64,000 nucleotides of DNA from Serpens sp035497915 (GCF_035497915.1 NZ_DATJCS010000017.1:62001-126000), one strand, 5' to 3'; counted from the first letter of the stretch, positions 41,061 through 49,693 are shown. Made by a program: numbers and translations. Notes: generated by a model not told the origin, from the letters alone.

Positions 41061-41895
41061 GGGACTCTCCGGGCCGCCGGCCCAGGCTGATGCGTTCGTG
41101 GCCGGCCAGATCGCGGCGGCTGTGCGCCTCGACAAAGCCGGCGCCATCCAGCAGCGCGCGCACCGCCGCGCCCTGGTCGAAACCGTGCTCGAGCAGCAGC
41201 CAGCCGCCCGGCAGCAGGTGCCGGGGCGCCTGCGCGACGATCCGGCGGATGTCGTCCAGCCCGTCCGGCCCGGCCACCAGCGCACTGGCCGGTTCGAAGC
41301 GCACATCGCCCTCGCCCAGGTGGCGGTCGCCGGCGGCGATATAGGGCGGATTGCTGACGATCAGCCCGAAGCGCTGCTCGCCGAGGCCGTCGAACCAGTG
41401 GCTGAGCTGGAAGCGCGCGTTGCTCAGCCCCAGGCGCTGACCATTGCGCGCGGCCAGCGCCACCGCCGCCTCGACGCGATCCACGCCGGTGACGCGCCAG
41501 GCCGGACGTTCGGCGGCCAGGGCCAGGGCGATGGCGCCGGTGCCGGTGCCCAGATCGAGCACCTCCAGCGGCATGGCCGGCGCCAGCTGCAGGGCGGTTT
41601 CCACCAGCAGCTCGGTGTCGGGGCGGGGAATCAGCGTGTCGGGGGAGACTTCCAGATCGAGGCTCCAGAAGCCCTGGCGACCGAGCAGGTAGGCCACCGG
41701 CTCGCCGGCGCGGCGACGCTGCAGCAGGCGTTCGTAGCGGGCGCATTGCTCGGCATCCGGCTCGTGTTCGGGCCAGGTGCGCAGGAAGCTGCGCGGCTTG
41801 CCGAGCACATGGGCGAGCAGCAGCTCGGCGTCCAGGCGCGGGCTGGTCGAATCCGGCAGGTCGGCGGCGGCGAGCAGGGATTGGAGGGTGGGCAT
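41053..41895 (-). CDS. prmC: Release factor glutamine methyltransferase
   Basis: A protein of 280 residues that methylates the glutamine of the GGQ motif in release factors. The SAM site is VLDLGTGTGAIALALA, and the catalytic NPPY is in LIVSNPPYIAAGD. The N-terminal helical domain with PDTELLVETAL is family-typical. It lies next to prfA, its substrate gene, but is separated from it by a REP pair of the classical Pseudomonas type, unlike the usual overlap of these genes. It overlaps moeB. Confidence 0.96.
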   Translation of the reverse strand: MPTLQSLLAAADLPDSTSPRLDAELLLAHVLGKPRSFLRTWPEHEPDAEQCARYERLLQRRRAGEPVAYLLGRQGFWSLDLEVSPDTLIPRPDTELLVETALQLAPAMPLEVLDLGTGTGAIALALAAERPAWRVTGVDRVEAAVALAARNGQRLGLSNARFQLSHWFDGLGEQRFGLIVSNPPYIAAGDRHLGEGDVRFEPASALVAGPDGLDDIRRIVAQAPRHLLPGGWLLLEHGFDQGAAVRALLDGAGFVEAHSRRDLAGHERISLGRRPGESHD

Positions 41896-41930
41896 TGGAC
41901 AGGAATACTCCTCTGCGGCCGTGGCCGCTC

Positions 41931-42003
41931 TGTGGGAGCGAATTCATTCGCGAGCTTTTGGCTTCGGTGCGCCCCGCATCGCGGACAAGTCCGCTCCCAC
42001 AAA
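41931..42003. repeat. Inverted REP pair of the TGTGGGAGC type
   Basis: TGTGGGAGCGAATTCATTCG followed by CGA at the left, and TCGCGGACAAGTCCGCTCCC followed by ACA at the right, with about 27 bases between. This is the widespread Pseudomonas REP form and differs in sequence from the GTGGGGCCGG family elsewhere in the window. It separates prmC from prfA. Confidence 0.85.
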
Positions 42004-42013
42004 AGCGCTGTGC

Positions 42014-43096
42014 TTAATCCCCCAGCGCCGCCAACTGGTCGGCCTGGAATTCCTGACGCAGCGGCTCGATCACCTGTTCGACCGCGCCGGCCATGACTTC
42101 CGCCAGCGAATACAGGGTCAGGTTGATGCGATGGTCGGTGACCCGCCCCTGCGGGAAGTTATAGGTGCGGATGCGTTCGGAGCGGTCGCCCGAGCCCACC
42201 AGCAGCTTGCGGGTGTCAGCGATTTCCTTGTGCGCGGCGGCGTCCTGCTGGTCTTGCAGCTTGGCCGCCAGCCAGGCCATGGCCCGGGCACGGTTCTTGT
42301 GCTGCGAGCGCTCTTCCTGACACTCCACCACCATGCCGGTGGGCAAGTGGGTAATGCGCACCGCCGAATCGGTCTTGTTGATGTGCTGGCCGCCGGCCCC
42401 CGAGGCGCGGTAGGTGTCCACGCGCAGATCGGCCGGATTGATCTCGATAGCCGCCTGCTCGTCCGGCTCAGGCAGCACCGCCACGGTGCAGGCCGAGGTG
42501 TGGATGCGCCCTTGCGATTCGGTTTCCGGCACGCGCTGCACGCGGTGTGCGCCGGACTCGAACTTGAGCTTGGCGAACACGTCGTCGCCCTCGACACGGG
42601 TGATGATTTCCTTGTAACCGCCGTGCTCGCCGGGGTTCTCGGAGAGGATCTCGATACGCCAGCCCTGCTTCTCCGCATAGCGCGAGTACATGCGGAACAG
42701 GTCGCCGGCGAAGATCGCCGCCTCGTCGCCGCCGGTGCCGGCGCGCACTTCCAGGAACACGTTGCGGCTGTCGTTGGGGTCGCGCGGCAGCAGCATGCGC
42801 TGCAGGCGATCTTCCAGCTCGACCAGCTGTTCGCGGGCCTGCTCGACCTCTTCCTCGGCCATGGCGCGCAGCTCAGGATCGCTGTCCTTGAGCATCTCGC
42901 GGGCGCCGTCCAGGTCGCCCTGCACCTTGCAGAAATCCCGGTAGGTGAGGATCACCGGTTCCACTTCGGCGTATTCCTTGGAATAGGCGCGGAACTGGTT
43001 CTGGTTGCCGATCACCTCGGCGTCGCCGAGCAGCGCGGTGAGTTCTTCGTAGCGGTCCTGAAGCCCTTCCAGCTTCTTCAGAAGGGATGCCTTCAT
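42014..43096 (-). CDS. prfA: Peptide chain release factor 1
   Basis: A protein of 360 residues that recognises UAA and UAG. The peptidyl-tRNA hydrolysis motif GGQ is in ASGAGGQHINKTDSAVR. VRAGTGGDEAA and KFESGAHRVQRVPETE are conserved. The length is standard. The ATG overlaps the stop of hemA (ATGA), so the two are translationally coupled, as in E. coli and Pseudomonas. Confidence 0.98.
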   Translation of the reverse strand: MKASLLKKLEGLQDRYEELTALLGDAEVIGNQNQFRAYSKEYAEVEPVILTYRDFCKVQGDLDGAREMLKDSDPELRAMAEEEVEQAREQLVELEDRLQRMLLPRDPNDSRNVFLEVRAGTGGDEAAIFAGDLFRMYSRYAEKQGWRIEILSENPGEHGGYKEIITRVEGDDVFAKLKFESGAHRVQRVPETESQGRIHTSACTVAVLPEPDEQAAIEINPADLRVDTYRASGAGGQHINKTDSAVRITHLPTGMVVECQEERSQHKNRARAMAWLAAKLQDQQDAAAHKEIADTRKLLVGSGDRSERIRTYNFPQGRVTDHRINLTLYSLAEVMAGAVEQVIEPLRQEFQADQLAALGD

Positions 43097-44355
43097 TTCT
43101 TCGTCTCGTCGAGGGCAAACAGCTCCTGCGCCACAGCCAGCGCATCCAGGCGGCCGTCGGCGCTGAGTCGCTTGAGCTGCACGCTGGGCGCGTGCAGCAG
43201 CTTGTTGGTCAGGCCGCGAGCCAGCTGGGCCAGCACATCCTCGGCGCTGCCGCCGTTCTGCAGCAGACGCTGGGCCTTGGCCAGCTCCTCGTCGCGCAGG
43301 CGCTCGGCCTGCTGGCGGTAGGCCTTGAGCACGTCCACCGCCGCCAGCTCGCGCAGGCGGGCCATGAACTCGTCGGCGCCCAGCGACACCAGATCCTCGG
43401 CGGCGCGGGCCGCGCCCTGGCGGCTCTTGAGGTTCTCCTCCACCACCTCGTGCAGGTCGTCAACGGTGTAGAGGTAGACGTCATCCAGCTCGCCGACCTG
43501 CGGCTCGATGTCGCGCGGCACGGCGATGTCGACCATGAACATCGGCTTGTGCTTGCGCAGCTTCAGCGCGCGCTCGACGGCGCCCTTGCCGAGGATCGGC
43601 AGCTGGCTGGCGGTGGAACTGATGACGATGTCGCTGTTGACCAGTTCATCGGGAATGTCGGAGAGCAGCACCGCGCGGGCGCCGAGCTCGTCGGCCAGTT
43701 TGCGGGCGCGCTCCAGGGTACGGTTGGCCACCACGATGCGCTTGACGCCCTGCTCGTGCAGGTGGCGGGCGACCAGGGTGATGGTTTCGCCGGCGCCGAT
43801 CAGCAGCGCCTGACTGTTCTCCAGGCGGCTGAAGATCTGCTTCGCCAGGCTCACGGCGGCGAAGGCCACGGACACCGGGTTCTCGCCGATGGCGGTGTCG
43901 GTGCGCACGGTCTTGGCGGTGCTGAAGGTGGCCTGGAACAGGCGACCCAGCAGCGGGCCGATGGTGCCGGCCTCACGGGCCACCGCGTAGGCGGATTTCA
44001 TCTGGCCGAGGATCTGCGGCTCGCCGAGCACCAGCGAATCCAGCCCGGACGCCACGCGCATCATGTGCCGCACGGCCTGCTCGTCGGCGTGCACGTAGGC
44101 ACACTGGCGCAGCTCGTCTAGGCTCAGGCGGTGGTAGGCGGCCAGCCATTGCAGTACCTGGTCGGCCTGCAGGCAGTCCTGGTGCAGATACAGCTCGCTG
44201 CGGTTGCAGGTCGAGAGAATCGCCGCTTCACTGCTCGGCGTCACGTTGCAGAGCTGCTGGAGCGCCTCGACCATCTGCTCGGGCGTGAACGCCACCCGCT
44301 CGCGGATGTCCACGGAAGCGGTCTTGTGGTTGATACCAAGGGCGAGGAAGGCCAT
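43093..44355 (-). CDS. hemA: Glutamyl-tRNA reductase
   Basis: A protein of 420 residues for the first committed step of C5-pathway haem synthesis, Glu-tRNA to glutamate-1-semialdehyde. The nucleophile is Cys50 in LSTCNRSELYLH. The NADPH domain begins ALLIGAGETITLVARHL, and GEPQILGQMKSAY is the family signature. The ATG at 44353-44355 starts MAFLALGINHKTASV; upstream extension is only shadow of the divergent TPR gene. It is first in the minus-strand cluster and diverges from the TPR lipoprotein gene over 141 bases. Confidence 0.98.
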   Translation of the reverse strand: MAFLALGINHKTASVDIRERVAFTPEQMVEALQQLCNVTPSSEAAILSTCNRSELYLHQDCLQADQVLQWLAAYHRLSLDELRQCAYVHADEQAVRHMMRVASGLDSLVLGEPQILGQMKSAYAVAREAGTIGPLLGRLFQATFSTAKTVRTDTAIGENPVSVAFAAVSLAKQIFSRLENSQALLIGAGETITLVARHLHEQGVKRIVVANRTLERARKLADELGARAVLLSDIPDELVNSDIVISSTASQLPILGKGAVERALKLRKHKPMFMVDIAVPRDIEPQVGELDDVYLYTVDDLHEVVEENLKSRQGAARAAEDLVSLGADEFMARLRELAAVDVLKAYRQQAERLRDEELAKAQRLLQNGGSAEDVLAQLARGLTNKLLHAPSVQLKRLSADGRLDALAVAQELFALDETKK

Positions 44356-44496
44356 GCACGTCTTAGGTCGGGTCAGGGAAGCGCGTGATTCTCCTATGTC
44401 GCCCGGGTTTGAACAACTCCCATCCACCCTGCCCCGCCGATGGGCTTGCCGGCAGGCCTGTGTCATGATGGCGCAAAGCAGGTGAGTTACCCCTCC

Positions 44497-46209
44497 ATGA
44501 AGATATTCGTCACGTTGTTGGCCAGCCTCATGCTCCTGGGCTGCCAGACACTGCCCTCCGCGTCCCGCAGCACCGAGCCCGATACCGCCAGTCCGCCCGC
44601 ACCGCCCGTGGAGTACGCCTCGTTCCGCCCGGACACCCTGTTCGCCCTGCTGACCGCCGAGCTGGCCGGACAGCGCGGCCGCTTCGACATCGCCCTGGCC
44701 AACTATCTGCGCGAAGCGAACGCGACCCGCGACCCGGGCGTCGCCGAGCGCGCCTATCGCATCTCCGAATACCTGGGCGCCGACCAGGCGGCGCTCGACA
44801 GCGCGCGCATCTGGGCCGACAGCGACCCGAGCAACACCGAGGCGCAGCGCGCCGCCGCCATCCAGCTGGCCCGCGCCGGACGCTTCGAGCAGTCGCTGGT
44901 GCACATGGAGAACATCCTGCGCCACCAGGGCAATCCGCATTTCGACTTCCTCGCGCTGTCCGCCGCGGAAACCGATCCGGACACGCGCGCCGGACTGATG
45001 ACCAGCTTCGAACAGCTGCTGCAGAAGTACCCGGACAACGCCCAGCTGCTGTTCGGCCAGGCCCTGCTGCTGCAGCAGGACGGCAAGCCGGAAGAAGCCC
45101 TGGCGCTGCTCGACCATCCGGCGCTGCAAAAGGGCGACGTTGGCGCCCTGCTGCTGCGTGCCCGTCTGCTGCAGAGCCTGGACCGTGGCGACGAGGCCCT
45201 GCCGCTGCTGCGCAAGGGCATTCGCCAGCACCCGGACGACAAGCGTCTGCGCCTGGCCGAAGCGCGCCTGCTGGTCGACCAGCGCAAGCTGCCCGAGGCG
45301 CACAAGGCGTTTTCCGAGCTGCTGGAACAGCACCCGGAGGACGACGACCTGCGCTTTTCCCTGGCCCTGGTCAGCATGGAAACCGAGGACTGGCAGGAGG
45401 CGCGCACGTTGCTGGAGGAACTGGTCGAACGCGACACCCACCGCAACGCCGCCCTGCTGCACCTGGGCCGGGTCTACGAGGAACTCGACGAGCCGGACGC
45501 GGCGCTGAACGCCTACGCCCAGGTCGAGCCGGGCAACGAATACCTGCCGGCGCTGGCGCGCCAGAGTACCCTGCTGTTCGAACGCCAGCAGGGCGGCGAC
45601 GCCGCGCGCCTGCTGCGCGAAGCCCGCGCCAGCTACCCGGAGTACGCGGTGCAGCTGTACCTGATCGAAGCCGAAGCCTGGTCCCGGCACAACCAGCCGC
45701 AACGCGCCAGCCGACTGATCGACCAGGCCCTGGCCGAATACCCCGGCGACCTCAACCTGCTCTATAGCCGGGCCATGCTGGCCGAGAAGCGCGGCGATCT
45801 GGCGCAACTGGAACGCGACCTGCGTTTCATCCTCGAACAGGAGCCGGACAACGCCATGGCGCTCAACGCGCTGGGCTACACGCTGGCCGATCGCACCGAT
45901 CGTTACGAGGAAGCCCGTCGCCTGATCGAACAGGCCTACCACCTGAGTCCGGACGACGCGGCGGTGATCGACAGCCTCGGCTGGGTCAATTACCGCCTGG
46001 GCAACTTGGCGGAGGCCGAGCGCCTGCTGCGCCTAGCCATGGACAAGATGCCCGACGCGGAAGTCGCCGCGCACCTCGGCGAGGTGCTCTGGGTACGCGG
46101 CAAGCAGCGCGAGGCCCGCAAGGTCTGGGCCGAGGCGCTGAAAAACGACCCGCAAAGCACCACCCTGCTGCGCACGCTGCAACGCCTGACCGGATCGGAG
46201 AAGCCCTGA
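44497..46209 (+). CDS. TPR-repeat outer-membrane lipoprotein
   Basis: A protein of 570 residues. A lipoprotein signal peptide ends in LMLLGC (Cys16). The rest is helical tetratricopeptide repeats, for example YLGADQAALDSARIWADSDPSN, the stretch RLLVDQRKLPEAHKAFSELL, and VIDSLGWVNYRLGNLAEAE near the C-terminus. Such proteins act as scaffolds in the envelope; a specific partner is not known to me. The start was set at the ATG giving the signal peptide. It is followed by lolB four bases after the stop, so the two form an operon with ispE. Divergent from hemA, as in P. aeruginosa. Confidence 0.9.
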   Translation: MKIFVTLLASLMLLGCQTLPSASRSTEPDTASPPAPPVEYASFRPDTLFALLTAELAGQRGRFDIALANYLREANATRDPGVAERAYRISEYLGADQAALDSARIWADSDPSNTEAQRAAAIQLARAGRFEQSLVHMENILRHQGNPHFDFLALSAAETDPDTRAGLMTSFEQLLQKYPDNAQLLFGQALLLQQDGKPEEALALLDHPALQKGDVGALLLRARLLQSLDRGDEALPLLRKGIRQHPDDKRLRLAEARLLVDQRKLPEAHKAFSELLEQHPEDDDLRFSLALVSMETEDWQEARTLLEELVERDTHRNAALLHLGRVYEELDEPDAALNAYAQVEPGNEYLPALARQSTLLFERQQGGDAARLLREARASYPEYAVQLYLIEAEAWSRHNQPQRASRLIDQALAEYPGDLNLLYSRAMLAEKRGDLAQLERDLRFILEQEPDNAMALNALGYTLADRTDRYEEARRLIEQAYHLSPDDAAVIDSLGWVNYRLGNLAEAERLLRLAMDKMPDAEVAAHLGEVLWVRGKQREARKVWAEALKNDPQSTTLLRTLQRLTGSEKP

Positions 46210-46213
46210 CGCC

Positions 46214-46828
46214 ATGAAACGCCTCGCGACCCTCCTCGCCATCCTCACCCTGCTCGCCGGTTGTGCCGCCCAGCAACCCCGCGAACTCACCGAAGGCCTG
46301 GGCAACCCGGCCCAATGGCAGGCCCACAAGGTGCAGATCAGCCAGATCGATGGCTGGCAGATCACCGGCAAGCTGGGCCTGAAGACGCCGGACGAGTCCG
46401 GCAGTGCCACCCTGCAGTGGTTGCAGCGCCAGTCGTACTTCGACATCCGCCTGTCCGGCCCCCTCGGCCAGGGCGCCAGCCGCCTGACCGGGCGCCCCGG
46501 CGCCACCGAACTGGAGATCGCCAACCAGGGTCGCTACAGCGCCGAATCGCCGGAAGCGCTGCTGGAAGAACAACTCGGCTGGCAACTGCCGGTCTCCCAC
46601 CTGCTGTGGTGGGTACGCGGCCTGCCCGAGCCGGACAGCCGCAGCCAGCTGATCCTCGACGCCGACAGCCGCCTGGCGCGCCTGACCCAGGACGAGTGGC
46701 GGGTGGACTACCTGAGCTACCTGGAGCAGGACGGCTTCGCCCTGCCCTCGCGCCTGAAGCTGTACGGCAAGGACCTGGAGATCACCCTGGTGATCAAGGA
46801 CTGGCGCCCGCGCCTGCTGGGACGGTAG
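46214..46828 (+). CDS. lolB: Outer-membrane lipoprotein receptor LolB
   Basis: A lipoprotein of 204 residues. The signal peptide ends TLLAGC with Cys17 as lipidation site. The mature chain matches LolB: WQITGKLGLKTPDESGSATLQW, DIRLSGPLGQGASRL, and WWVRGLPEPDS with the conserved loop region, then EWRVDYLSYLEQDGFALPSR. LolB takes lipoproteins from LolA and inserts them in the outer membrane. It is placed between the TPR lipoprotein gene and ispE, the conserved order. A CCCTCTCCC-type repeat lies directly after the stop. Confidence 0.95.
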   Translation: MKRLATLLAILTLLAGCAAQQPRELTEGLGNPAQWQAHKVQISQIDGWQITGKLGLKTPDESGSATLQWLQRQSYFDIRLSGPLGQGASRLTGRPGATELEIANQGRYSAESPEALLEEQLGWQLPVSHLLWWVRGLPEPDSRSQLILDADSRLARLTQDEWRVDYLSYLEQDGFALPSRLKLYGKDLEITLVIKDWRPRLLGR

Positions 46829-46838
46829 CGCCGACACA

Positions 46839-46930
46839 CTCCCCTCTCCCCTCGCGGGAGAGGGGCCGGGGGAGAGGGGGCGGGCGAAGACAACGCCTTC
46901 CACCCTCTCCCCAACCCTCTCGAGAGGGAG
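46839..46930. repeat. CCCTCTCCC-type intergenic repeat, copy 2
   Basis: CTCCCCTCTCCCCTCGCGGG followed by AGAGGGGCCGGGGGAGAGGG, then CCACCCTCTCCCCAACCCTC and TCGAGAGGGAG. It separates lolB from ispE and contributes the GAGGGAG just before the possible ispE start at 46931. It belongs with the copy at 38787-38895. Confidence 0.75.
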
Positions 46931-46957
46931 ATGAATCCACGCAACCGAACCCACGCC

Positions 46958-47815
46958 ATGCATGACGCCCAACTGATCCTGCCCGCCCCGGCCAAGCTCA
47001 ACCTGTTCCTGCACATCCTCGGCCGCCGTCCGGACGGCTATCACGAGCTGCAGACGCTCTTCCAGTTCCTCGACCACGGCGACGAGCTCGGTTTCCGTTG
47101 CCGCGAGGATGGGCAGATCCGTCTGCACACCGACGTGCCCGGCGTGCCCCACGACAGCAACCTGATCGTGCGCGCCGCGCGACGCCTGCAGGAACAGTCC
47201 GGCACCCGCTTGGGCGCCGACATCTGGCTGGACAAGCGCCTGCCCATGGGCGGCGGCATCGGAGGCGGCAGTTCGGATGCCGCGACCACCCTGGTCGGCC
47301 TGAACCACCTCTGGGGACTGGACTGGAGCGAGGACCGCCTGGCCGAGCTGGGCCTGGCGCTGGGCGCGGATGTGCCGGTGTTCGTGCGCGGCCGCGCGGC
47401 CTTCGCCGAAGGCGTCGGCGAGCAGCTCACCCCGGTTAGCCCGGACGAGCCCTGGTACCTGGTGCTTGCGCCGCAAGTGTCTGTTAGTACAGCAGAAATT
47501 TTTTCCGACCCGGAGTTGACACGTGATACTCCGGCCATTAGAGTTCGCAGCCTTCCTGAGGGGGGCGGTCATAACGACTGTCAGCCGGTGGTTGAGAAGC
47601 GCTACAGCGAAGTTCGTAACGCTTTGAAGTGGTTGAACAATTTTGTTCAGGCACGCATGACCGGCACTGGAGCTTGTGTGTTTGGGAGCTTCCCAAATCG
47701 CGATGAGGCTGATAGAGTCTCGCGCCAACTTCCAGCCACTCTGCCGAGCTTCATCGCTCGCGGTTGCAACCGGTCTCCGCTGCATCGCACGATGGAAAAC
47801 CTGGCAAGGAAGTGA
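46958..47815 (+). CDS. ispE: 4-diphosphocytidyl-2-C-methyl-D-erythritol kinase
   Basis: A GHMP kinase of 285 residues in the MEP isoprenoid pathway. LPAPAKLNLFLHILGRRPDGYHELQ is conserved at the start, and the ATP loop LPMGGGIGGGSSDAATTL is in the middle. The C-terminal motif TGTGACVFGSF is present. I set the start at the ATG 46958-46960, closest to the family start; an ATG at 46931 with a good GAGGGAG leader would add nine residues. From about base 47465 the base and codon use becomes clearly less GC-rich than in the first two thirds (GTT, AGT, ACA, ATT codons). tRNA-Gln follows 25 bases after the stop. Confidence 0.95.
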   Translation: MHDAQLILPAPAKLNLFLHILGRRPDGYHELQTLFQFLDHGDELGFRCREDGQIRLHTDVPGVPHDSNLIVRAARRLQEQSGTRLGADIWLDKRLPMGGGIGGGSSDAATTLVGLNHLWGLDWSEDRLAELGLALGADVPVFVRGRAAFAEGVGEQLTPVSPDEPWYLVLAPQVSVSTAEIFSDPELTRDTPAIRVRSLPEGGGHNDCQPVVEKRYSEVRNALKWLNNFVQARMTGTGACVFGSFPNRDEADRVSRQLPATLPSFIARGCNRSPLHRTMENLARK

Positions 47816-47840
47816 ATGCCTGAATTCGGGAATTCGATAC

Positions 47841-47915
47841 AGGGGCGTCGCCAAGCGGTAAGGCACCAGGTTTTGATCCTGGCATGCGTTGGTTCGAATC
47901 CAGCCGCCCCTGCCA
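47841..47915 (+). tRNA. tRNA-Gln (anticodon TTG)
   Basis: A 75-base cloverleaf. The acceptor arm AGGGGCG pairs with CGCCCCT, followed by G and an encoded CCA. The anticodon arm CCAGG-TTTTGAT-CCTGG has TTG at 47873-47875. The T arm is GTTGGTTCGAATCCAGC. It lies between ispE and prs, the conserved Pseudomonas place. Confidence 0.97.
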
Positions 47916-47924
47916 TATTCCAGA

Positions 47925-47959
47925 GCTGTTCAAAAAGCCCGCCTTTTTGAACAGCTTTT
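47925..47959 (+). terminator. Terminator hairpin after tRNA-Gln
   Basis: A perfect 13-base stem GCTGTTCAAAAAG / CTTTTTGAACAGC around the loop CCCGC, followed by TTTT. It separates the tRNA from prs, 37 bases before the prs start codon. Confidence 0.8.
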
Positions 47960-47995
47960 CAATTTCATCGGACCCAATCCAGGCAGGTACTGCGC

Positions 47996-48940
47996 GTGTC
48001 CAAGATGATGGTCTTCACGGGGAACGCCAACCCCGATCTGGCGCGTCGCGTCGTTCAGCAACTGCACATCCCGCTCGGTGACGTTGCCGTAGGCAAATTC
48101 TCCGACGGCGAGATCAGCGTTGAAATCAATGAAAATGTTCGCGGTAAGGACGTCTTCCTGATTCAACCGACCTGTGCGCCCACCAACGACAACCTGATGG
48201 AACTGGTGGTGATGGCCGATGCCTTCCGCCGCTCCTCCGCGTCGCGCATCACCGCCGTGATCCCCTACTTCGGCTATGCCCGTCAGGATCGCCGCCCCCG
48301 CTCCGCCCGTGTGGCGATCAGCGCCAAGGTGGTGGCCGACATGCTGGCCAACGTCGGCGTCAACCGTGTGCTCACCGTTGACCTGCACGCCGACCAGATC
48401 CAGGGTTTCTTCGATATCCCCGTGGACAACATCTACGGCTCGCCCACCCTGGTGGACGATATCGAAGACCAGCGCTTCGAGAACCTGCTGATCGTGTCCC
48501 CGGACATCGGTGGCGTGGTGCGTGCGCGCGCCGTAGCCAAGAGCCTGGGCGTGGACCTGGCGATCATCGACAAGCGTCGCCCCAAGGCCAACGTGTCCGA
48601 AGTCATGCACATCATCGGTGATGTCGAAGGCCGCACCTGCGTGCTGGTCGACGACATGGTCGATACCGCCGGCACCCTGTGCCTGGCCGCCAAGGCCCTC
48701 AAGGACCATGGCGCCGAGCGTGTCTACGCCTACTGCACCCACCCCGTGCTGTCCGGCCGCGCCATCGAGAACATCGAAGGCTCCGCGCTCGACGAAGTGG
48801 TGGTCACCAACACCATCCCGCTGTCCCCGGCGGCGCAGGCCTGCCCGCGCATTCGCCAGCTGGACATCGCCCCGGTGGTCGCCGAAGCGGTACGCCGCAT
48901 CAGCAACGAAGAATCGATCAGCGCCATGTTTCGTAGCTGA
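47996..48940 (+). CDS. prs: Ribose-phosphate pyrophosphokinase
   Basis: A protein of 314 residues making PRPP from ribose-5-phosphate and ATP. Motifs are KFSDGEISVEINENVRG, YFGYARQDRRPRSARV, the divalent cation site VDLHADQIQGFFDIPVDN and the PRPP loop VLVDDMVDTAGTL. Translation starts at GTG (47996-47998), directly followed by S-K-M-M, the conserved Pseudomonas N-terminus. An AGGCAGG sequence lies upstream. It precedes rplY. Confidence 0.97.
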   Translation: MSKMMVFTGNANPDLARRVVQQLHIPLGDVAVGKFSDGEISVEINENVRGKDVFLIQPTCAPTNDNLMELVVMADAFRRSSASRITAVIPYFGYARQDRRPRSARVAISAKVVADMLANVGVNRVLTVDLHADQIQGFFDIPVDNIYGSPTLVDDIEDQRFENLLIVSPDIGGVVRARAVAKSLGVDLAIIDKRRPKANVSEVMHIIGDVEGRTCVLVDDMVDTAGTLCLAAKALKDHGAERVYAYCTHPVLSGRAIENIEGSALDEVVVTNTIPLSPAAQACPRIRQLDIAPVVAEAVRRISNEESISAMFRS

Positions 48941-48975
48941 CGGCCCTGCCGCCAGCTATCGCGCTGAACACAAGC

Positions 48976-48998
48976 GCCCCGCCTGACGCGGGGCTTTT
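48976..48998 (+). terminator. Rho-independent terminator after prs
   Basis: The stem GCCCCGC / GCGGGGC has a five-base loop and TTTT, 35 bases past the prs stop and ahead of rplY. Confidence 0.85.
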
Positions 48999-49058
48999 CC
49001 GAGTCGCCCAAACGCTGGTCGCAAGCGTGCGGGCGACACGTATATCTGGAGATACAAC

Positions 49059-49661
49059 ATGACCAAGATCATCCTGAATGCCCAAGCGCGTTCCGACCTG
49101 GGGAAAGGTGCGAGCCGCCGCCTGCGTCGTAACGCCAGCCTGGTTCCGGCCGTTGTCTACGGTGGCGACAAGGCTCCGCAATCCATCAGCCTGGTGGCCA
49201 AGGAACTCGCCAAGGCCCTGGAAAACGAAGCCACCTTCAGCAGCGTCATCAGCCTGACTATCGACGGCAAGGCCGAAGACGTGATCATCAAGGCCCTGCA
49301 GCGTCACCCGGCCAAGAGCTTCGTACTGCATGCCGACTTCATTCGTGTCGTTGCCGGCCAGAAGATGACTGCCCAGGTTCCGCTGCACTTCATGAACCAG
49401 GAAACCTCCGTGGGCGTGAAGCAGCAAGGCGGCGAAATCTCCCACGTGATCAGCGAAGTGGAAGTTTCCTGCGAAGCCAAGGATCTGCCCGAGTTCATCG
49501 AAGTCGACCTGGCCAACGTCGAAGTCGGTCAGATCGTTCACCTGTCCGATCTGAAGCTGCCGAAGGGCGTCGAGCTGGTAGCCCTGGCTCACGGCAACAA
49601 CCTGGCCGTGGCCAATATCCACGCGTCCCGCGTTGAGAAGGAAGAAGGCGCCGCCGAGTAA
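49059..49661 (+). CDS. rplY: 50S ribosomal protein L25 (Ctc/TL5 form)
   Basis: A protein of 200 residues, the long two-domain form that binds 5S rRNA. The N-terminal domain has LNAQARSDLGKGASRRLRR and VPAVVYGG. The C-terminal TL5/Ctc domain begins near HFMNQETSVGVKQQGG and ends with EVGQIVHLSDLKLPKGVELV. The ATG has a GGAG ribosome-binding site. It is followed by pth after 32 bases, the conserved order prs-rplY-pth-ychF. Confidence 0.97.
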   Translation: MTKIILNAQARSDLGKGASRRLRRNASLVPAVVYGGDKAPQSISLVAKELAKALENEATFSSVISLTIDGKAEDVIIKALQRHPAKSFVLHADFIRVVAGQKMTAQVPLHFMNQETSVGVKQQGGEISHVISEVEVSCEAKDLPEFIEVDLANVEVGQIVHLSDLKLPKGVELVALAHGNNLAVANIHASRVEKEEGAAE

Positions 49662-49693
49662 TTTACTCGACCGCCTGAGGAAGGGCCCCTGAC

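Noticed and set aside
43093..45942. An N-terminally extended HemA of 949 residues
   Set aside because: The family start MAFLALGINH lies at 44355. The extension lies opposite the TPR lipoprotein gene and has no recognisable domain.
47516..47544. A sigma-70 promoter inside ispE (TTGACA with a -10 at 17 bases)
   Set aside because: The -35 match is perfect, but the hexamer at the right distance (TTAGAG) is a poor -10, so it was left as a composition note only.
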